A stretch of 64,000 bases of DNA from Carettochelys insculpta (lineage: Eukaryota; Chordata; Testudines; Carettochelyidae), in contig NC_134147.1 in NCBI RefSeq assembly GCF_033958435.1, positions 49,656,001-49,720,000 on the forward strand. The letters run 5' to 3'. Shown here piece by piece: positions 1 to 10,200 of this stretch. The position numbers and the translations under genes are program-made. The notes beneath the pieces were generated by a model. That model did not search any database. It was not told where the DNA came from and saw only the letters and a list, made by a program, of their open reading frames with translations. The first letter of the stretch is position 1. Each line of letters begins with the position of its first letter.

Positions 1-640
1 CCCAGAGGGCCAGGCCTCCCCACCCCCCTTCCCCAGTGGAAGAACAGAACAAGACAGAGCTTTGGGCTCCAGCCGCCCAGGCTGGGCTCTGCCGGACCCA
101 TCACTTGCTGGCCTCCCTGTGCTGGCGCCAGGCGAGTAACAGCCCTGTCTGGGCCCGTGCTGGCTGTGACCCCACAGGCGCTGGACGGGGACATGGTGAA
201 TGGAGTAGGCGGCCGGGGTGGGGGCCCAGAGAGTAGCCCTGCCTTGTCACGCTCCTGTTCCCCTTTCAGAGCCATGGGACCAGGCTGAAGGGAGAGCGAG
301 ACCCCTGGGGTCTGGCCCACTGCTGGGGCCACAGCCCTGCTCCCATGGCTCTGCAAGGGGCACTGTGATGTGGTGGGGGTGATTTGTAAATTAGGTGACC
401 GGGGTCCCTGCTGGGGCTAACCTGGGCAACCAGGCCTGGTCATCTGTAACCTGGGCAACCGGGTGACGCCTCTCCCAGAGCCAGACAAGAGCCCAGCTGG
501 GTTTGGAAAATGGAAAGCAGATGTAGTGAGAGCATTTGGAGCCTGGGGAGGGACAACGTCAGGCCAAGCCCCAGCCAGGGGCTCCAGGCCTGGAGTCCCC
601 TCAGGGGGATCTCGTCCCCCCAACATGGGTGGGTCAAAGC
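1..640. other. No gene recognised; left edge of window
   Basis: Short open frames only, none resembling a known protein and none with convincing splice context. The right part probably merges into the degraded LTR described next, but I could not place that LTR's left end. No RNA gene or tandem repeat is visible. Confidence 0.4.
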
Positions 641-781
641 CCTAATGGCGTGTGTGCTGCTGAGTTCATATCACACTGCATCTCTGTCACCTAATAAACC
701 TTCTGCCCCCCCCCCCCCCCCCCGAGGGAGTCGCTTCTGGACTGGGTGCAGAGCCTGGGGGCCCCTGAACCCTCTTACAGC

Positions 782-799
782 TGGTGTCAGAAGCGGGAT
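782..799 (+). other. Primer binding site, tRNA-Leu type
   Basis: TGGTGTCAGAAGCGGGAT lies directly after the LTR end. It is close to the complement of the 3' end of vertebrate tRNA-Leu (TGG for CCA, then GTGTCAGGAGTGGGAT-like sequence). The full-length element at 58361 carries the same kind of site. Confidence 0.6.
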
Positions 800-1207
800 C
801 TACCGCCCCTGTGGATGGAACATGCGCTAGTAAGTGACTGGGGGGCAGGTAGAAGAAAGGCAGCTGGCGAGGTCCAGGTGTGCTGAAGGACAGTGAGGGG
901 TAGTCTCCAGAGCTGGAGGGGCCTATGGCCTAACCCCCTGGGGGGAGAGACCCACAAGGAGGCTAGCGTGCTGAGGGGGCTTCCACGAACAGCAGCAATG
1001 GTGTATTATCAGCTCCTTAATACAGACGTCGTCCGGTTGTACACAGGGAGAGGCTCTCTGGTGACAAATGCACCAGAGCCCAGCCCATTGCCCACTTGGA
1101 GGAGAATGATCGCTCCTTGGAGCTGGGGCTGGATAACCTAAGCTGCCAGGTAACACCCCTGTCCCCACACAGAGAGTGGGGTGGAGCCTGGCAGGGTTTG
1201 AATTAGA

Positions 1208-1905
1208 TCAGTGGTTCCCAAAGTTTTTGGCATCATGCCCCCTTTTGATTTCTGAGAAACCCTCATGCACCCCACCTCTTACCATCATCCAACCCCCTTA
1301 ACAACAAATTCAATTCATAATTTGAACACAAAAATGACATATAGAAATGTTATTTCAAATTAAAAATAAGCACACACAGTTTTTCTTGGTCCCTTGTGGG
1401 TGCCTGGTGCAGCCCCAGCTGGCCTGGTGCCAGCCACCAGAGCTGCCGGCGCAAGCCACCCACCTGAGATCTGCACTGCCAGAGCCACCTGTCCGGACCA
1501 GCCACCTGCCCACCAGCCACCCAAGCCCCACAGTTGGGGCCACTGCCTGCCCCCCAGCCCAAGCCACCTCATGCTGCCAGGACCAGCCCCCCCATGTGCC
1601 AGCCTGAGCCCTGCGAGCCAGCCGCCTGAGCCCCTGCACTCCTACAAAGCCAGGCACCACTATCCCCTGCTCTTACCCCAGGCTCCCCTGCCTCCTGCTT
1701 CAACCCACATTGTCACCTTTGCAAGAGGCAGCAACCTCCATATGGGTCTTCACCGGTTGCTTGGTTCTTATAGGGGCTGTGCTGGGTCATCTCCGTAAAA
1801 GGGCGGGGCTGAGAGCCAGCAGCAAAGGGTGGCTTGTTCTTTGGCTGGGGAGAACAATGGGGGGGGCTGGGTTGCCTCACCCCTCCCCCCCCGTTTGGGA
1901 AAGCA
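1208..1905. mobile_element. hAT-like non-autonomous repeat, copy 1
   Basis: It begins CAGTGGTTCCCAAAG, typical of terminal inverted repeats of non-autonomous hAT transposons, and ends near 'gtttgggaaag', a plausible decayed inverted partner. A second copy at 50745-51415 shares the start, the 'cttaacaacaaattcaa' stretch, the AT-rich segment and the right-hand 'ctgggttgcctca' region. No coding capacity is seen. Family name not assigned. Confidence 0.55.
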
Positions 1906-2174
1906 TGAAGTAGAAGCAGGCGTCAGCGTGGCAGGCAGTTAGCCTGGACTGGAGGAGAGGACAAAGAGGGGAACGAAGGGCCTGGCTTGGGGGACTCCCC
2001 TTGGGCCTCCCCTCCCCAGGATGGATTATAATGACTTTCTGGCTGCTGTACTGACACCTCTGTGCTGAGCTGCGTCTCTGTTGACTAATAAACTTCATGT
2101 TCTACCTGCTGAGTGAGTCCCTCCTACCTATGGACGGGTGTAGGGCCTGCAGCACCCTGAACCGTGTTACACCA

Positions 2175-4267
2175 AAACAAGCTGCTACCAGCCTGGGCTG
2201 GTCCCTTCAGCTACATGAGCTGAGCTGAGCGGTGAAACTGTTGAACCAGGCTCACCATCACGACGTCTACCACAGCAGATTGCTGTAATTGTACTGGCAC
2301 AGGGAGAACTTGGTGCTGGCCGTGTGCAGGCACTGGGAGGGGCAGGGGGATGATCCCTTGGTAGATTTGCTCACAAGGACTGGAGCCGGCTCCTTGCTGG
2401 AGTCTGTTCCCCTCAGACCAGCTGACCCCTGCCTAGCAGACGGAGATCGAGGAGGTGCTGCATTCACACCAACAGCTGTTCTCGGACAGACCCGGACGCA
2501 CTGACCTGGCTGTCCACCGAATAGAGACAGGCACCCACGCCCCTATCAAGTGTGTGCCATTCAGAGCCACAGGGAAGACGGCTCAGGACATAGAGCGGGA
2601 GGTCCAAGACATTCTGGCTCTGGGGGTGATTCAGCCATCCTTGGCCCCTGGGCCTCTCCTGTGGTGTTGGTCCCTAAAAAAGATGGGTCTGTCTGGTTTT
2701 GTGTGGACTATCGCAAGCTCAACACCATCACTGTGTCAACCTATCCCATGCCCAGGCCTGACAACCTCCTGGACAAACTCAGGAGCACCCACTACCTCAC
2801 CACCATAGACCTCACCACGGGGTACTGGCAAGTGCCATTAGACCAAGATGCCCGGCTCAAGTCGGCTTTCATCACCCCTGTGGGGCTCTACGAGTTCCTG
2901 GTCCTGCCCTTCGGCCTCAAGGGGGCACCCGCTACCTTCCAGCGTCTGCTGCACCAGCTACTGAAAGGGATGTTGAGCTTTGCCCTGGCTTACATGGACG
3001 ACATTTGCATCTTCAGCCAGACATGGGAGGACCATGTGTCCCAGGTCAAGCAGGTGCTGGACCGACTCCAGAAGGCTGGTCTGACTATCAAGGCAGGGAA
3101 GTGCAAGGTGGGAATGGCTGAGGTGACCTACCTGGGCCACAAGGTGGGCAGCGGCTGCTTAAAGCCAGAGCCAGCTAAAGTGGAGGCTGTCAGAGATTGG
3201 CCAACACCCCAGACTAAGAAGCAGGTCCAGGCCTTCATTGGGATGGCGGGGTACTACCGGAGGTTTGTGCCCCACTTTAGCTCCATCGCAGCCCCCCTCG
3301 TGGAGCTGTGTAAGAAGGGAAAGCCTCACAAGGTGGTCTGGACAGAGCAGTGCCAAGAGGCCCTCTGTGCGCTGAAGGAGGCTCTGGTCAGGGTCCCAGT
3401 GCTGGCAAATCCAGACTTCAACAAACCCCTCCTGGTGTTCACCGATGCCTCAGACGTGGAGCTGGGGGCGGTGCTAATGCAGGTGAATGACAAAGGGGAG
3501 AAACACCCCATCATGTACCTGAGTAAGAAGCTGCTGCCCCGGGAGCAGAACTACGCAGCCATAGAGAAGGAATGTCTGGCCATGGTGTGGGCGCTGGGGA
3601 AGCTGCAGCCGTACCTGTTTGGATGGCGTTTCACCGTGTACACCGATCACTCACCCCTGCCCTGGCTGCATCACATGAAAGGGGCCAACGCCAAGCTCCT
3701 GCGGTGGAGTCTGCTCCTGCAGGACTACGACGTGGAGGTGGTCCACGTCAAGGGGAACAACACCACCATAGCCGATGCCCTGTCACGCAGGGAGGGCCCC
3801 GAACTTCCCCAGGTCACTGGCTAAGTGACCCCGCTCAGTTCGGTCTGGAAGGGGGGAGAGATGTGATGGAGTGGGGGGAGGGCATGTGTGAGTCAGGCTG
3901 GATGTCTGAGGCTAGCAGCAGCTCCCAGTGGCTAAGGATGACCCTGGGGCTACAACTGGCAGGTAACACCTCTGCCCTGAATAAAGAGGAGGGAGGAGCT
4001 GAGCTGGGGGCAGCAGTTAGGAAGGTGGGGAAAGAGGAGCTGGAAGGCAGCCAGCCGGAGGAGGGGGAAGCTACACCCCAGAGGGGCACCCCTCGGGGTC
4101 TTCTCCCCAGGACAGGTTGGAAGGACTGTCTCTGGCTGCTGTACTGTCGCTTCTGTAAAAAACTGAACATCTGTTGCCTAATAAACCTGCTGTTGTACCT
4201 GCTGAGTGAGAGTCTCTCCTGCCAGCGGACGGGGTGCGGTGCAGGGGGACCCCTCAACCCCATCACA
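2175..4267 (+). mobile_element. 5'-truncated Gmr1-like LTR element, family A, with 3' LTR
   Basis: Similarity to the full-length element begins in the integrase C-terminal region (about 2175, 'aacaagctgc') and runs through reverse transcriptase and RNase H, the polypurine tract at 3847-3861 and a 3' LTR at 3862-4267. The LTR starts TGTGATGG and ends CCATCACA, its inverted termini. The left border abuts the family B LTR end at 2171, so the copy was truncated by recombination or deletion, not by normal integration. No 5' LTR or target duplication is visible. Confidence 0.8.
2440..3824 (+). pseudogene. Truncated pol (reverse transcriptase and RNase H)
   Basis: The fragment of a Ty3/gypsy-type pol covers the linker after integrase, the reverse transcriptase and RNase H. 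A frameshift near 2640-2680 separates the upstream reading frame (through about 2640) from the RT frame, which stays open to the stop at 3822-3824. Visible motifs are the RT fingers (VPKKDGS, FCVDYRKLN), the catalytic YMDD at 2991-3002, and RNase H residues in FTDASD, AIEKECLAMVW and VYTDHSPL. The full-length relative has YVDD. With no 5' LTR, gag, protease or integrase core, this copy cannot function. Confidence 0.85.
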
Positions 4268-4296
4268 CTGCCCCCTCCGATTCAAACCCAGCTTGG

Positions 4297-4724
4297 TGTG
4301 ATGGAGTGGGGGGAGTGCAAATGCGAGACTCAGGCTGGATGTGAGAGACAAGCAGAACAGCTCCCAGTGGCTAAGGATGACCCTGGGGCTACAACTGGCA
4401 GGTAACACCTCTGCCCTGAACAAAGAGGAGGGAGGAGCTAAGCAGGGTTTTTTTTTGAATCAGGGGTGGCAGTTAGAGGCTCGGGGAAGAGGGAGCTGGA
4501 AGGCAGCCAGCCGGAGGAGGGGGAAAGCTACACCCCAGAGGGGCACCCCTCGGGGTCTTCTCCCCAGGACGGGTTGGAAGGACTGTCTCTGGCTGCTGTA
4601 CTGTCGCTTCTGTGAGAAACTGGGCATCTGTTGCCTAATAAACCTCCTGTTGTACCTGCTGAGTGAGTGTCACTCCTGCCAGCGGACGGGATGCAGTGCA
4701 GGGGAACCCCTGAACCCCATCACA
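4297..4724 (+). mobile_element. Solo LTR, family A
   Basis: A second complete family A LTR lies 29 bp after the first one, in the same orientation, from TGTGATGG to CATCACA. It has a poly-T run near 4448 and AATAAA near 4637. No internal sequence follows and I see no 5 bp duplication around it, so it likely arose by LTR-LTR recombination or a nested event. Confidence 0.85.
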
Positions 4725-5170
4725 CAGGCGCAGGCAGCCAAGGATGAGGCTCCCATGCGCTTTACTTCTCCCAATATACCAGTATGAGGCTAGTTTGGCG
4801 CAGTGCCCAGGACTCCAGCCAGGCCTGTGAAGATGAAGATGCCTATGCCCAACAGTCATGTCCTACAGCCACTCTCCAGGCCAAAGCCCAGAGGTGGGAG
4901 CAGGAGTCACCTGCGGTCATGGGCAGCTTTCACGAGGGGCAGGCGGGTCCCCTCTCCAAAGGCCACAGACAGGAGCTAGGAGAACATGCACAGGCCTGGA
5001 TCCGAAGGGGCGAGGCACGAAGAGCCCCAGGGTTCTTTTCTGGGAACTGCACGCAGGGCCGACGGGGGCAGCAAAGGGACACAAATCAACCCAGGGCAGG
5101 CAGCTGTCTCGCCCCTGCCCTGAGCCCGTAAAAGAGAGGGCCGGCAGCTGCACGCTGAGCAGGGCTGCTC
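4725..5170. other. Intergenic, 3' flank of JAGN1
   Basis: No gene, repeat or regulatory element recognised. The short open frames look random and lack homology that I can identify. Confidence 0.4.
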
Positions 5171-5176
5171 TTTATT
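5171..5176 (-). terminator. JAGN1 poly(A) signal AATAAA
   Basis: TTTATT on the plus strand reads AATAAA on the minus strand, about 365 bp after the JAGN1 stop. It is a canonical signal in the right orientation and gives a plausible short 3' UTR. Confidence 0.65.
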
Positions 5177-5541
5177 CCATCCTTTCTGGACACTCCTCGT
5201 GGGAGGAGCGAGCTGTACCTGTGCTGGGGCCAGGCAGAGCAGCCCAGCTTCCCTGCTCCACAGCCTCTCCTGCAGCAAGCAGCGCTGGGAGGTGCCTGGG
5301 CCACGGCCACTGGCTCTCTGGGGCTGCTCATTGCAAGGCAGAGGCAGGAAAATCACCCAGCTGAGGCTGAGCCACCGCAGGGACAGGGAGGCCCGGAGCT
5401 GCCCCACTGAGCAAAGGCACCGTGTGCACCACCACCGCGGTGCTGGTCCCAGTCTGCAGGGAGCTTTCAGCGTCTGCCAGCAGAGCCTGCGGAACACGGG
5501 GACCCCTGGCTGCCCCTTCCCTCCATGCCCCCCCGCCGACT

Positions 5542-6960
5542 TCACTTCTTCTTCTTCTCCTGTGTGCTGGTGAACCAGGAGTCCAGAAGCTTCTTACTGT
5601 AGTAGAGCTGCCAAGCGTGCACCTGCACGGCCACCCCCACCACCAGGTACATGACGGAGACGGCCGAGAAGCCGAAGATGAAGCGGTAGGCCTTGCCGTG
5701 GCGGTAGAGCTGCTGTGCCGCAGGGAACATCTCCATGCTGCCGTAGATGAGGGGCGCCACCGAGAACAGGCCGGTGCCGATCATGGACAGGACCAGGTAG
5801 CTGATGTTGTTGCGAGGAAAGGACATGAGGCCGAAGAGAGAAGGGATGATGCTGAGCAGATAGGGGTACTCCCACTGGTAGGGCATGGCCACCTGGTCAT
5901 GGGGCAGCAACTTCAGGTGGCCCACACTCATCTGGGCCACAAGCAGCAGCCAGATGGCCACCTGCACGTAGATCAGCTTCTTGATCTCGCTCTTCAGGGC
6001 CACGCTGCCGAGAGCAAAAGCAAGGCCCCGGCTAGCGCTGCCAGAAGAACACAGCAACGCCCAGGCGGGGTCAGGCCGAAGGGCTGCGCGGCCCGGAGTC
6101 CCGCCTGCTCACGCTGGCTGTGCCCGCAGCAAGTAACCACGAAGCGACCCGGGGCCCATCCCCTACCGCGGGGAGGGGCGAGCGAGAGCCTCCCAGCGCA
6201 GCCCGGCTCACGACCCCCGGACCCTGCCCTGCGCCCCCCCGTGCGGGGCCTCGGACCCCCGGGGCCCCGCCCTGCGTCCCCCCCCCCGTCCAGTGCCTCG
6301 AACCCCCGGGGCCCCGCCCTGCGCCCCCCCCGTCCAGTGCCTCGGACCCCCGGGGCCCCGCCCTGCGCCCCCACCCGTCCAGTGCCTCGGACCCCCGGGG
6401 CCCCGCCCTGCGCCCCCCCCGTCCAGTGCCTCGGACCCCCGGGGCCCCGCCCTGCGCCCCCGCCCGTCCAGTGCCTCGGACCCCCGGGGCCCCGCCCTGC
6501 GCCCCCGCCCGTCCAGTGCCTCGGACCCCCGGGGCCCGGCCCTGCGCCCCCGCCCGTCCAGTGCCTCGGACCCCCGGGGCCCGGCCCTGCGCCCCCGCCC
6601 GTCCAGTGCCTCGGACCCCCGGGGCCCCGCCCTGCGTCCCCCCCCCCGTCCAGTGCCTCGGACCCCCGGGGCCCCGCCCTGCGTCCCCCCCCCCGTCCAG
6701 TGCCTCGGACCCCCGGGGCCCCGCCCTGCGCCCCCCCCCCCGTCCAGTGCCTCGGACCCCCGGGGCCCCGCCCTGCGCCCCCCCCCCCGTCCAGTGCCTC
6801 GGACCCCCCGGGCCCCGCCCCGTCCAGTGCCTCGGACCCCCGGTCCCGGCCCGGCCCGCGCACGGCCGCACCTCATGCGGAAGTGGGACGCCACCCGCTC
6901 GCGGTGCCGGAAGTCGCTGCCGTCGGTGCCCGCGGGCCGGGGGCCGGTGCGGGAGGCCAT
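5542..6960 (-). CDS. JAGN1: Jagunal homolog 1, complete, 2 coding exons
   Basis: Small multi-pass ER membrane protein of the early secretory pathway; in mammals it is needed for neutrophil granule and glycoprotein maturation (known from the family). Coding exons are 6872-6960 and 5542-6004, joined phase 2, giving 183 aa, the same as human. Exon 1 starts [17 protein letters not shown]. Exon 2 carries four hydrophobic segments at roughly residues 38-58, 78-94, 103-123 and 140-160, the highly conserved [14 protein letters not shown] and [13 protein letters not shown], and the C-terminal [18 protein letters not shown], whose lysine-rich tail fits ER retrieval. The 867 bp intron is mostly a GC-rich minisatellite. 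The gene is divergent from RPUSD3. The splice sites are GT-AG. Identification is secure. Confidence 0.97.
6230..6840. repeat. About 45 bp minisatellite in JAGN1 intron 1
   Basis: Roughly 13 copies of a 44-46 bp unit built on 'cgtccagtgcctcgga' followed by 'cccccggggccccgccctgc' and a variable C run. Differences are mostly C-tract length plus a few substitutions. The plus strand is C-rich, so the JAGN1 transcript is G-rich here. Open frames of 200-325 aa on both strands come only from this repeat. Confidence 0.9.
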
Positions 6961-7211
6961 GGCCCGAGCGCCGCCGCCCTGAGACCGCCCCGCCGCACGG
7001 GGGACGCGCTGCCCCGCTGGGTGCGCAGGGCCGCTCTGCCCGCCCCACGGCAGCTCTATGACCGCCTCGCGCCGGGCTTGTCTGTGCGCGGGAGGCCCCG
7101 CTCTATGGCCCTCCGCCTGGCGGGGAAGGGGCGGGGGGCGAGCTCGGGGGCGTGGCCATCTGGGACTCCGCCTCCCGTGGGCGGGGCGACCCTGGCACGC
7201 GCGGTGCGTTC
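6961..7211. promoter_or_regulatory. Bidirectional CpG promoter JAGN1/RPUSD3
   Basis: Only 251 bp separate the two divergent start codons. The stretch is very CpG-rich, with GC-box-like runs such as 'ggggcggggggcg' near 7130 and 'gggcgggg' near 7180. No TATA box is seen. A shared promoter is inferred from arrangement and composition. Confidence 0.7.
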
Positions 7212-10200
7212 ATGGCGGCGGTTCCCGAGCTCCCGCGGCTGCTCGTCCGCGCGGCGGGGAAACCCCGGGCCTGGTGCGCGGGGGGGCGGGGCGGGGAGGT
7301 GTGTGGGGAGGGGTTGGGACGGGCGGGGCGGGGCGGGGCGGGGCAGGGAAGGGGGCGGGGCGGGGAAGGGGGGCTGGGGAGGTGTCTGGGGAGGGGGCAG
7401 GGAAGGGGTCGGGGTGGGGAAGGGGGGCTGGGGAGGTGTGTGGGGGAGGGGGCAGGGGAGGTGTGTGGGGAGGGGTTGGGACGGTAGGGCAGGGAAGGGG
7501 TCGGGGTGGGGAAGGGGGGCTGGGGAGGTGTCTGGGGAGGGGGCAGGGAAGGGGTCGGGGTGGGGAAGGGGGGCTGGGGAGGTGTCTGGGGAGGGGGCAG
7601 GGAAGGGGTCGGGGTGGGGAAGGGGGGCTGGGGAGGTGTGTGGGGGAGGGGGCAGGGGAGGTGTGTGGGGAGGGGTTGGGACGGTAGGGCAGGGAAGGGG
7701 TCGGGGTGGGGAAGGGGGGCTGGGGAGGTGGCTGGGGAGGGGGCAGGGAAGGGGTCGGGGTGGGGAAGGGGGGCTGGGGAGGTGTCTGGGGAGGGGTTGG
7801 GACGGGCGGGGAAGTGGGGCTGGGGAGGTGTGTGGGGGAGGTGTCTGGGGAGGGGTTGGGACGGTGGGGTGGGGAAGGGGGGCTGAGGAGGTGTGTGGGG
7901 GAGGTGTCTGGGGAGGGGTTGGGACGGTGGGGCAGGGAAGGGGTCGGGGTGGGGAAGGGGGGCTGAGGAGGTGTGGGGGAGAGGCAGGGGAGGTGTCTGG
8001 GGAGGGGTTGGGACGGGCGGGGGAGGGGTTGGTTGGGTGTTTGGCTGCGTGCTCCCAGCTCCCCTCTCCTTCTCCCAGGTACCAGCTGCCCCTGAGGCCG
8101 GGGGGCCCGAGAAGGCAGGCGGCCGATGGCCAGGCCAGAGGCAGCCCCCTGAGCAGAGCCGGCGGGGGGTGGTGCCGGCAGGAGGTGCTGGGGTTGCTGG
8201 AGGCAGCGGTTGTGCACCGGGAAGGTACTGGTGCGGGAGGAGGCCACGGCCCAGCCAGACCCGGCTGGCTCCGCGCGGGCGGCGTCCCGGGGCGGCCATG
8301 CGGCGGTCCAGTTTTGCACACCGGGTCTGTGTGGGGCTGGTTCCTCCCGGCTGGGCCTGTGCGTGGTGGGGGCGCAGAAGCCGGGGCAGAGCTGGCGGTG
8401 GCTCCGTGCTGCGGCTGGCTGCCCAGGCCCTGGCTCCCCGCAGCCTGGGGCACCGCAGCGCTTGGCTCCAGGCTCCCTGCCACTCACTTCCTGGCTCCTG
8501 CAAGTAGCAGGGAGACGAGAACCAGATGCCAGCTGGGCCTTTGCACTTCTGGCTCCCCTGTGGTTGTGCGAGCTGGGGAACAGACCTGGCTCTGGGCTTC
8601 CCACTGCTCAGGGGCGCCGGGCACCAGCAGGTTGCCGAACCCCAGAAGCATTCAGAGGGGCAGCTGGGAGCAGCGGGGTGTGGGGTTCAGCAGGGCCTGG
8701 CAGAGGGTGGCTGGGGCGTGCTGTGGGTAGCAGGAGTGCGAGAGGACCTGGCGGGAATGTGTGGCATTGTGCCAGCAATTGTTGATGTTCATTTATTCCA
8801 AGAAACGCACATGTTGAAATCGTGCAAGGTGGGGGCTGTACTGCAAGGCAACAGCTGAGACTGCCAGGGTGGGAGGGTCAGGCCAGGATTTGGGCTGTGG
8901 GAGCATAGGGCGGCATGGCTGGGTGTTCGCTGGCTCCTTGGACACGGCGTGTGGGACGGGCAGCGTGGTGGGCGCTGGGTGGGTGCTTGGACACGGCGTG
9001 CGGGATGGGCAGCGTGGTGGGCGCTGGGTGGGTGTTTGGACACGGCGTGCGGGATGGGCAGCGTGGTGGGCGCTGGGTGCTTGGACACGGCGTGCGGGAT
9101 GGGCAGCGTGGTGGGCGCTGGGTGGGTGCTTGGACACGGCGTGCGGGATGGGCAGCGTGGTGGGCGCTGGGTGGGTGTTTGGACACGGCGTGCGGGATGG
9201 GCAGCGTGGTGGGAGCTGGGTGGGTGCTTGGACACGGCGTGCGGGACGGGCAGCGTGGCGGGCGCTGGATGCTTGGACACGGCGTGCGGGACGGGCAGCG
9301 TGGCGGGCGCTGGGTGGGTGCTTGGACACGGCGTGCGGGACGGGCAGCGTGGCGGGCGCTGGATGCTTGGACACGGCATGCGGGACGGGCAGCGTGGCGG
9401 GCGCTGGGTGGGTGCTTGGACACGGCGTGCGGGACGGGCAGCGTGGCGGGCGCTGGGTGGGTGCTTGGACACGGCGTGCGGGACGGGCAGCGTGGCGGGC
9501 GCTGGGTGGGTGCTTGGACACGGCGTGCGGGACGGGCAGCGTGGGGGGCGCTGGGTGGGTGCTTGGACACGGCGTGCGGGACGGGCAGCGTGGCGGGCGC
9601 TGGGTGGGTGCTTGGACACGGCGTGCGGGACGGGCAGCGTGGCGGGCGCTGGGTGCTTGGACACGGCGTGCGGGGCGGGCGCTGGCTGGGCGCTGGGTGG
9701 GTGCTTGGACACGGCGTGCGGGACGGGCAGCGTGGCGGGCGCTGGGTGCTTGGACACGGCGTGCGGGACGGGCAGCGTGGCGGGCGCTGGGTGGGTGCTT
9801 GGACACGGCGTGCGGGACGGGCAGCGTGGCGGGCGCTGGATGCTTGGACACGGCGTGCGGGACGGGCAGCGTGGCGGGCGCTGGGTGCTTGGACACGGCG
9901 TGCGGGACGGGCAGCGTGGCGGGCGCTGGGTGCTTGGACACGGCGTGCGGGGCGGGCGCTGGCTGGGCGCTCTGGCAGCGGGTGCGGCGCCCTGGGTCGG
10001 AGCTGCTTTAGGACAGGGGTTCTTTCTTTCTCTCCGGTTCAGGGCCGCTGGTGGCCGTCAGCAAGCCCCCCGGCCTGGCCGTGGCAGGTGAGTGCTCGGG
10101 CGTGGGCCGGTGGGGGGTGGTGGGGGGTTGGGTGCCGCACCAGCTCTCCGTGCTCATGTGTCCGCTCTGCCCCTCACAGGCCGCGCAGGGCAGCCCAGTC

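Larger units (their letters stand above)
641..2171 (+). mobile_element. Degraded Gmr1-like LTR element, family B
   Basis: The piece up to about 780 is the right end of an LTR: it has an AATAAA at 693-698 and ends like the other LTRs here (a 'gcccctgaaccc' run, then 'ttaca'). A tRNA-Leu-type primer site follows at 782-799. Positions about 990-1190 align by eye with the start of gag in the full-length element at 58.5 kb, including the 'attgcccac(t/c)tgga' stretch at 1087 and 58609, but reading frame is lost. A hAT-like repeat sits inside (1208-1905). From about 1915 to 2171 a second LTR-like segment with AATAAA at 2087-2092 closes the element. Nearly all of gag-pol is missing. Family B differs from family A (57.9 kb) in LTR sequence but shares the polyadenylation region. 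Dead copy; exact borders uncertain. Confidence 0.6.

Noticed and set aside
4268..4296. Target site duplication between the two adjacent LTRs
   Set aside because: No matching 4-6 bp repeats flank either LTR.
5422..8730. An 1102 codon plus-strand frame
   Set aside because: It spans JAGN1 antisense, two GC-rich arrays and one RPUSD3 exon. It is open because the DNA is poor in A and T.
8930..9980. Regular repeats resembling a CRISPR array
   Set aside because: The 45/49 bp units are contiguous, with no unique spacers, and the DNA is vertebrate. The same holds for the other arrays.
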